Source: Rhodococcus sp. (in: high G+C Gram-positive bacteria) (GTDB taxonomy: Bacteria; Actinomycetota; Actinomycetes; Mycobacteriales; Mycobacteriaceae). Taken from it: 9,474 nucleotides of DNA. Both the position numbers and the translations under genes were made by a program. Of the stretch, positions 6,463 through 9,474 are shown piece by piece (positions within the stretch are counted from its first letter, which is position 1; every line of letters starts with the position of its first letter). The notes under the pieces were generated by a model. It saw only the letters and a list, made by a program, of their open reading frames with translations, made no database searches and was not told where the DNA came from. The DNA lies in contig JAAYXN010000033.1 in assembly GCA_012515885.1 (NCBI GenBank), positions 1-9,474 of the forward strand, read 5' to 3'.

Positions 6463-6972
6463 GTGGTGAGCCAAAGCGTGTCACAGGGGGCGGTCTCGGG
6501 TGGGTCCGTGGCAATCGCGTCAGCGCGGGCAGTAGGTGCCGCGGCGGCGCCAGCTGCGGTGTCGGGTCCGCGGTCGATGGCCAGCGCCCCGCAGCAACTT
6601 CTTGCGCGTGCAGATGCGTTGTTATCGGAGGCGATCGCCGCCAGTTCGCCGCAGGATCTGTTTCTCGGCGCCTACGTGGCTGCTCTTCGGGGTGCTGGAG
6701 CAATGCTTGCGGTCAGTGAGGGATCACGAGGGGCGCGAGGTCGTCATACCCGCAATGCGTGGCTCCGGCTCGCCGAGTCAGCACCAGAACTTGCGCCCTG
6801 GGCAGAGTACTTTTCGGCGTACTCGGCCACTCGGGCCGCAGTGGAGGCGGGTGCTGCCCGGTCTATGTCGAGTGAAGAAGCCGATCGATTCTTCGGTGAA
6901 GTGGGCCGCTTCCTTCACGACGTGGAGGGGCGTCTTGGTGCCGCTATCCAGCTAGATCAGCGGGCATCGTGA
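6463..6972 (+). CDS. SAV_6107-type HEPN domain protein
   Basis: A 169-residue protein. The first 45 residues are Ala/Ser/Gly-rich and likely disordered. Residues 46-163 form a helical HEPN-like domain resembling the actinobacterial SAV_6107 family (LLARADALLSEA, DLFLGAYVAALRGAGAML, NAWLRLAESAPELAPWAEYF). R89 and H95 (five residues apart) could form the Rx4-6H motif of HEPN ribonucleases, but whether this family cleaves RNA is unknown to me. The start is GTG at 6463 (or the adjacent GTG at 6466), preceded by GGGAGGTGATC at 6448-6458, a near-complete match to the 16S anti-Shine-Dalgarno and the strongest ribosome site in the window. It lies upstream of the DUF3040 gene, which is expected for this neighbourhood in mycolata. 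Function unknown; no antitoxin-like partner is adjacent. Confidence 0.8.
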   Translation: MVSQSVSQGAVSGGSVAIASARAVGAAAAPAAVSGPRSMASAPQQLLARADALLSEAIAASSPQDLFLGAYVAALRGAGAMLAVSEGSRGARGRHTRNAWLRLAESAPELAPWAEYFSAYSATRAAVEAGAARSMSSEEADRFFGEVGRFLHDVEGRLGAAIQLDQRAS

Positions 6973-7072
6973 CGCTTCTGGGTCTCGGCAAAGGGGGTGC
7001 CGCGCAGGGGAGTGGGCAAAACTTTGTCCAACTCTTAGTCCCGAGTAGGTGGTATGCGAATCGATGTGCTCG

Positions 7073-7109
7073 TATTATTAAGTTCAGGTAGCCGCGAGAT
7101 GCGGCTACC
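7073..7109 (+). promoter_or_regulatory. Probable DUF3040 promoter followed by a start-site stem-loop
   Basis: TATTAT at 7073-7078 is a good -10; no convincing -35 is present. Transcription would start near 7085. At 7087-7095 GGTAGCCGC begins a perfect 9-bp stem with a 5-base loop (7096-7100) and complement at 7101-7109. The mRNA would thus start with a hairpin, about 52 bases before the DUF3040 GTG. This repeats the arrangement proposed for the HEPN gene. Promoter inferred; stem-loop seen. Confidence 0.5.
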
Positions 7110-7161
7110 CATCGTCTGCAATTTCAGTCGATGGCCACCATCCAGTGCCGGGGGAGGTACC

Positions 7162-7620
7162 GTGCCACTCTCCGAGCACGAGCAGCGCATGCTCGATCAG
7201 ATCGAGAGCGCTCTCTACGCCGAGGACCCCAAATTCGCCTCTACAGTCAGAGGCGGTCGACTCAAGGCGACATCGAGTCGACGCCGCATGCAGGCGGCCG
7301 CCCTATTTGTATTGGGTCTGGTCCTGCTTGTTGCGGGTATAGCACTTCCGATCAGGGCACTGGGTTTCCCAGTTCTGAGCCTGCTCGGATTCCTTGTCAT
7401 GTTCGGTGCCGGTGTTCTCCTGCTTGTTGGAGGTTCCGGATCGAAGGAGAAGGAAGAAGAGTCTTCGCCAGGGACGCAGTCGCCTGGCGGTCAGCCCCGT
7501 GGTTACGGCGGCAGCACCGGTGGACGCAGTGCTGGAAAGAACAACACTGGTCGCAATAAATCCGGTGGCTTCTCGTCGCGGATGGAAGACCGATTCCGGA
7601 AGCGGTTCGAGCAGGAGTAG
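7162..7620 (+). CDS. DUF3040 membrane protein (Rv2169c-like)
   Basis: A 152-residue membrane protein of the actinobacterial DUF3040 family. The start GTG at 7162 is chosen because the family begins with the conserved PLSEHEQRMLDQIE motif, followed by ALYAEDPKFAS (17-27); GGGGAGG lies four bases upstream (7151-7157). The open frame extends back to an ATG at 7054 without family similarity. Two hydrophobic helices at about 44-63 and 70-90 form a hairpin with short loop, so both termini lie on the same side, probably the cytosol. The C-terminal 60 residues are charged then Gly/Ser/Asn-rich and likely disordered, ending in a basic RMEDRFRKRFEQE helix. Function is unknown; its position beside the dcw cluster suggests an envelope role, which is inference. 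A strong terminator follows after 16 bases. Confidence 0.85.
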   Translation: MPLSEHEQRMLDQIESALYAEDPKFASTVRGGRLKATSSRRRMQAAALFVLGLVLLVAGIALPIRALGFPVLSLLGFLVMFGAGVLLLVGGSGSKEKEEESSPGTQSPGGQPRGYGGSTGGRSAGKNNTGRNKSGGFSSRMEDRFRKRFEQE

Positions 7621-7636
7621 CAAAACTTCACGTTCA

Positions 7637-7677
7637 CAGTGGGCGGTGTGACACCTCGGGTGTCACACCGCCCACTG
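7637..7677 (+). terminator. Strong intrinsic terminator after the DUF3040 gene
   Basis: A perfect 19-bp stem: CAGTGGGCGGTGTGACACC at 7637-7655, a 3-base TCG loop, and its exact complement at 7659-7677. It begins 16 bases after the DUF3040 stop. Only a short CTATTTG follows, as is common for actinobacterial terminators. It should isolate the HEPN/DUF3040 genes from the mraZ promoter downstream. Confidence 0.9.
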
Positions 7678-7942
7678 CTATTTGAACGTCTCTACTAGTT
7701 TTCGGTCTCACCCACTTCGCCCCACACTTGGGATTGCAAAGACTGTGGCACTCACATCGCCATGCGTCGTGGCGCTGTTACCTGCAGAAACATGGGCTTT
7801 GTAATCCAAACTGGATGCACATCAATCCGGTGGGGAATCCGTGGTGATGATCACCCGAAATTTCTCCCCACTATTTCCCACCTGCATTGACCAGCAAGTA
7901 TTCGGCAAATTCCAGCATGGGTGCCGGAAAACCAGGTATCAA
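7678..7942. other. Gene-free stretch upstream of mraZ with MraZ-like boxes and a dyad
   Basis: No credible gene is present; the open frames lack ribosome sites and family similarity. On the minus strand there are GTGGGT/GTGGGG-type boxes in two pairs at exactly 10-bp spacing: ACCCAC (7710-7715) with CCCCAC (7720-7725), and CCCCAC (7866-7871) with TCCCAC (7876-7881). A lone plus-strand GTGGGG lies at 7830-7835. GGTGAT-G-ATCACC (7843-7855) is a perfect odd palindrome that could bind a dimeric regulator. TTGACC at 7887-7892 resembles a -35 but has no good -10. Long upstream control regions are usual for dcw clusters. Confidence 0.5.
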
Positions 7943-7968
7943 GTGGGGGAGGGTGGGGTAATGTGGGG
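7943..7968 (+). promoter_or_regulatory. MraZ autoregulatory operator: three GTGGGG boxes at 10-bp spacing
   Basis: GTGGGG occurs at 7943-7948, 7953-7958 and 7963-7968, that is, one box per helical turn. MraZ of E. coli binds three TGGGN repeats spaced by five bases at its own promoter, and mycoplasma MraZ binds similar direct repeats; spacing and sequence here match that pattern. The third box overlaps a likely -10, TAATGT (7959-7964), so binding would be expected to repress. Transcription would start near 7971, giving a leader of about 94 bases. Confidence 0.85.
7959..7964 (+). promoter_or_regulatory. Probable -10 element of the mraZ promoter
   Basis: TAATGT fits TAnnnT and lies between the second and third MraZ boxes. 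The hexamer 17 bp upstream (7936-7941, GTATCA) is a poor -35, so an activator or extended contacts may be needed. The leader downstream has a small stem CGGCGC/GCGCCG (8020-8025 and 8033-8038) just before the mraZ ribosome site. Confidence 0.45.
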
Positions 7969-8064
7969 ATCGGCGGTGAACGGAAGCGAGCCGCTCGAGC
8001 ACGAGCGTTCGGTGCAGTTCGGCGCTAGAAAGGCGCCGGCCCGTCCGGTTGGGAGGTACTCGGG

Positions 8065-8496
8065 ATGTTTCTCGGTACCTACACGCCCAAGCTCGATGAC
8101 AAGGGGCGACTCACGTTGCCCGCAAAGTTTCGAGACGCATTGGCGGGAGGGGTCATGGTCACGAAGGGACTCGACCACAGCCTCGCCGTGTACCCGCGAG
8201 ACGAGTTCGTCGTACTGGCCCGCAAAGCCGCTAGCGCCTCACGGAGCGATCCGGCTGCCCGAGCTTTTGTCCGTTCCCTTGCTTCCGGAACCGACGAGCA
8301 GTTTCCCGACGCTCAGGGACGTATCACCCTGTCGGCGGAACACCGTCGCTACGCAAATTTGGCCAAGAATTGCGTGGTCGCCGGTTCGGTGGACTTTCTA
8401 GAAATTTGGGATCTCGAAACGTGGGAGACCTACTTGGCCGAGAACGAAGAGAACTACTCGACGGCCGCCGGTGAGGCAGTCGGCGAGATCGTCTAA
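8065..8496 (+). CDS. mraZ: Transcriptional regulator MraZ
   Basis: A 143-residue MraZ protein, the usual length. It has two AbrB-like half-domains, each with the family signature DxKGRxxxPxxxR: DDKGRLTLPAKFR at 11-23, and the second, DAQGRITLSAEHRRYA at 82-97, where Ser replaces the common Pro. MraZ forms ring-like oligomers that bind tandem GTGGG-type repeats and control the division/cell-wall (dcw) cluster. GGGAGG at 8051-8056 is placed eight bases before the ATG at 8065. The conserved MFLGTYTPKLDDKGR start supports that choice. Its target boxes lie about 100 bases upstream. rsmH follows after 172 bases, an unusually long gap for this operon that holds a likely RNA element. Confidence 0.97.
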   Translation: MFLGTYTPKLDDKGRLTLPAKFRDALAGGVMVTKGLDHSLAVYPRDEFVVLARKAASASRSDPAARAFVRSLASGTDEQFPDAQGRITLSAEHRRYANLAKNCVVAGSVDFLEIWDLETWETYLAENEENYSTAAGEAVGEIV

Positions 8497-8535
8497 CGGC
8501 AGCCAGCGAGTGCCGCGAGGCCTCTGCCCGAAAGA

Positions 8536-8604
8536 CCCTGACGCACTTCCCCAGCGCCAGGTTCTTCTCGGACAGGGACCCCGAGACACTCGCAGAACGA
8601 GAAC
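8536..8604 (+). ncRNA. Probable mraW-type structured RNA leader upstream of rsmH
   Basis: The 172-base mraZ-rsmH gap contains an actinobacteria-like conserved block: CGCACTTCCCCAGCGCCAGG (8543-8562), then a stem TCTCGG/CCGAGA (8566-8571 and 8581-8586, 9-base loop) nested in an outer GTTCT/AGAAC pairing (8561-8565 and 8594-8598). A competing pairing, TTCTCG (8565-8570) with CGAGAA (8598-8603), is possible. A separate stem CGGCA/TGCCG (8497-8501 and 8511-8515) follows the mraZ stop. A conserved 'mraW' RNA motif has been described upstream of mraW/rsmH in actinobacteria; this position and structure suit it, but I cannot run a covariance search. Confidence 0.6.
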
Positions 8605-8668
8605 TAGAGCATCAACGACAGCAATCACACGAACAGCAAGACAGAGAGTGCAGCGAACCGGAGGAGTC

Positions 8669-9474
8669 ATGGTGGATGAAGAGGTAAGCCCCTCGCCATC
8701 GGCTGCCGGGTTCGGTCACGTTCCCGTGATGGCGTCTCGCTGCATTGAGCTGCTGCGCCCGGCAATCACCGCTGAGAATGACAGTGGTGCCGGTGCTGTC
8801 TTCGTTGATGGAACCCTCGGCCTTGGTGGTCACTCAGAACAGTTCTTGAGCGTCTTCCCTGAGCTGCGGCTTATTGGCCTTGACCGCGATCCCAATGCCC
8901 TCGCCATTGCCGGTGATCGGCTTGCGCGTTTCGGTGACCGGGTCACCCTGGTGCGAACGCGCTACGACGGTATCGGTGATGCCCTCGTCAGTGCCGGTCT
9001 GGAATCGACCGGTTCGGTGACGGCGGCACTGTTTGATCTCGGTGTGTCATCGATGCAACTCGATGAAGCAGACCGGGGGTTCGCGTACTCAGTGGATGCA
9101 CCACTGGATATGCGTATGGACCCCACCAGCGGCATCACTGCCGCAGATGTGCTTAACACGTACAGTCACGGTGATCTCGCCCGAATCCTCAAAACCTATG
9201 GTGAAGAGCGTTTCGCGGGAAAGATCGCGTCGGAAGTTATCCGCCAACGTGAACGGGCTCCGTTCACAACCAGCGCTGAACTTGTTGAGTTGCTGTACCG
9301 GACCATTCCCGCAGCCACGCGCCGTACGGGAGGTCACCCCGCTAAAAGAACGTTCCAGGCGTTGCGGGTCGAGGTTAATTCTGAACTCGATTCTTTGAGT
9401 GCCGCGGTTCCCGCGGCACTCGATTCGCTCGCACTGGGGGGGCGGGCGGTGTTCATGTCCTACCAGTCGCTCGA
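8669..9474 (+). CDS. rsmH: 16S rRNA m4C1402 methyltransferase RsmH (MraW), cut by right edge
   Basis: The first 268 residues of RsmH, which uses SAM to methylate N4 of cytidine 1402 of 16S rRNA in the ribosomal P site; the frame is open to the window end, so roughly the last 60-100 residues are missing. Visible blocks are GFGHVPVM (14-21), the SAM-binding DGTLGLGGHS (47-56) and GLDRDP (70-75), ALFDLGVSSMQLDEADRGF (120-138) and APLDMRMD (144-151), and GHPAKRTFQALRVEVN (222-237). The ATG at 8669 has CGGAGGAG just upstream; an adjacent in-frame GTG at 8672 gives more normal spacing. It is the second gene of the dcw cluster and should be co-transcribed with mraZ. Confidence 0.97.
   Translation, partial: MVDEEVSPSPSAAGFGHVPVMASRCIELLRPAITAENDSGAGAVFVDGTLGLGGHSEQFLSVFPELRLIGLDRDPNALAIAGDRLARFGDRVTLVRTRYDGIGDALVSAGLESTGSVTAALFDLGVSSMQLDEADRGFAYSVDAPLDMRMDPTSGITAADVLNTYSHGDLARILKTYGEERFAGKIASEVIRQRERAPFTTSAELVELLYRTIPAATRRTGGHPAKRTFQALRVEVNSELDSLSAAVPAALDSLALGGRAVFMSYQSL

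Noticed and set aside
6296..6703. 135-codon minus-strand open frame whose stop abuts the 14-bp hairpin
   Set aside because: A terminator at its end was tempting, but the product is a Pro/Arg/Thr-rich shadow antisense to the HEPN gene, with no conserved features.
7014..7029. Near-palindrome GGGCAAA-ac-TTTGTCC after the HEPN gene
   Set aside because: It needs a G-T pair and a two-base loop, and is not followed by T residues; could be chance.
7841..8401. 186-codon plus-strand open frame over the mraZ promoter
   Set aside because: It overlaps the operator and mraZ in another frame and its translation has no family similarity.

Overview
The window looks like a chromosomal segment from a moderately GC-rich mycolata actinobacterium (Mycobacteriales/Corynebacteriales). 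The evidence is the gene neighbourhood: a polyprenyl synthase (IdsA2 type), a short MTHFR-like protein, an LppM-like lipoprotein, a GNAT protein, a SAV_6107-type HEPN protein, a DUF3040 membrane protein, then mraZ and rsmH. From memory this order closely follows Rv2173-Rv2165c of Mycobacterium tuberculosis. Frequent GTG starts and a probable leaderless gene also fit. The genus cannot be fixed from sequence alone; a lower-GC genus such as Lawsonella or Corynebacterium is a guess.

Left arm (1-1610, minus strand): a translationally coupled carotenoid/isoprenoid pair. idsA/crtE-like prenyl diphosphate synthase is followed by the start of a crtI phytoene desaturase that runs off the left edge. Between idsA and the divergent metF-like gene lies a five-copy array of about 22-bp direct repeats (1737-1848). 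metF appears to be read from a leaderless transcript.

Middle (3021-6190, minus strand): a probable GNAT -> FAD-dependent oxidoreductase -> lppM run. The oxidoreductase belongs to the CrtI/CrtO/PYROXD2 superfamily and seems to be an extra gene compared with the M. tuberculosis order. With crtI and a GGPP synthase nearby it may modify carotenoids.

Right arm (6191-9474, plus strand): HEPN gene, DUF3040 gene with a very strong terminator, a gene-free regulatory stretch of about 390 bases after it, and the start of the division/cell-wall (dcw) cluster: mraZ, a probable mraW-type RNA leader, and rsmH (cut by the right edge). Three GTGGGG boxes at exact 10-bp spacing upstream of mraZ form a textbook MraZ autoregulatory operator. 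Further inverted pairs with the same spacing lie upstream. The predicted transcripts of the HEPN and DUF3040 genes both begin with a perfect stem-loop.

No mobile-element genes, CRISPR array, tRNA or rRNA were seen. Most of the window is conserved core genome. The least explained parts are non-coding: the 22-bp array, the 5'-terminal stem-loops, the extra MraZ-like boxes and the mraZ-rsmH leader.
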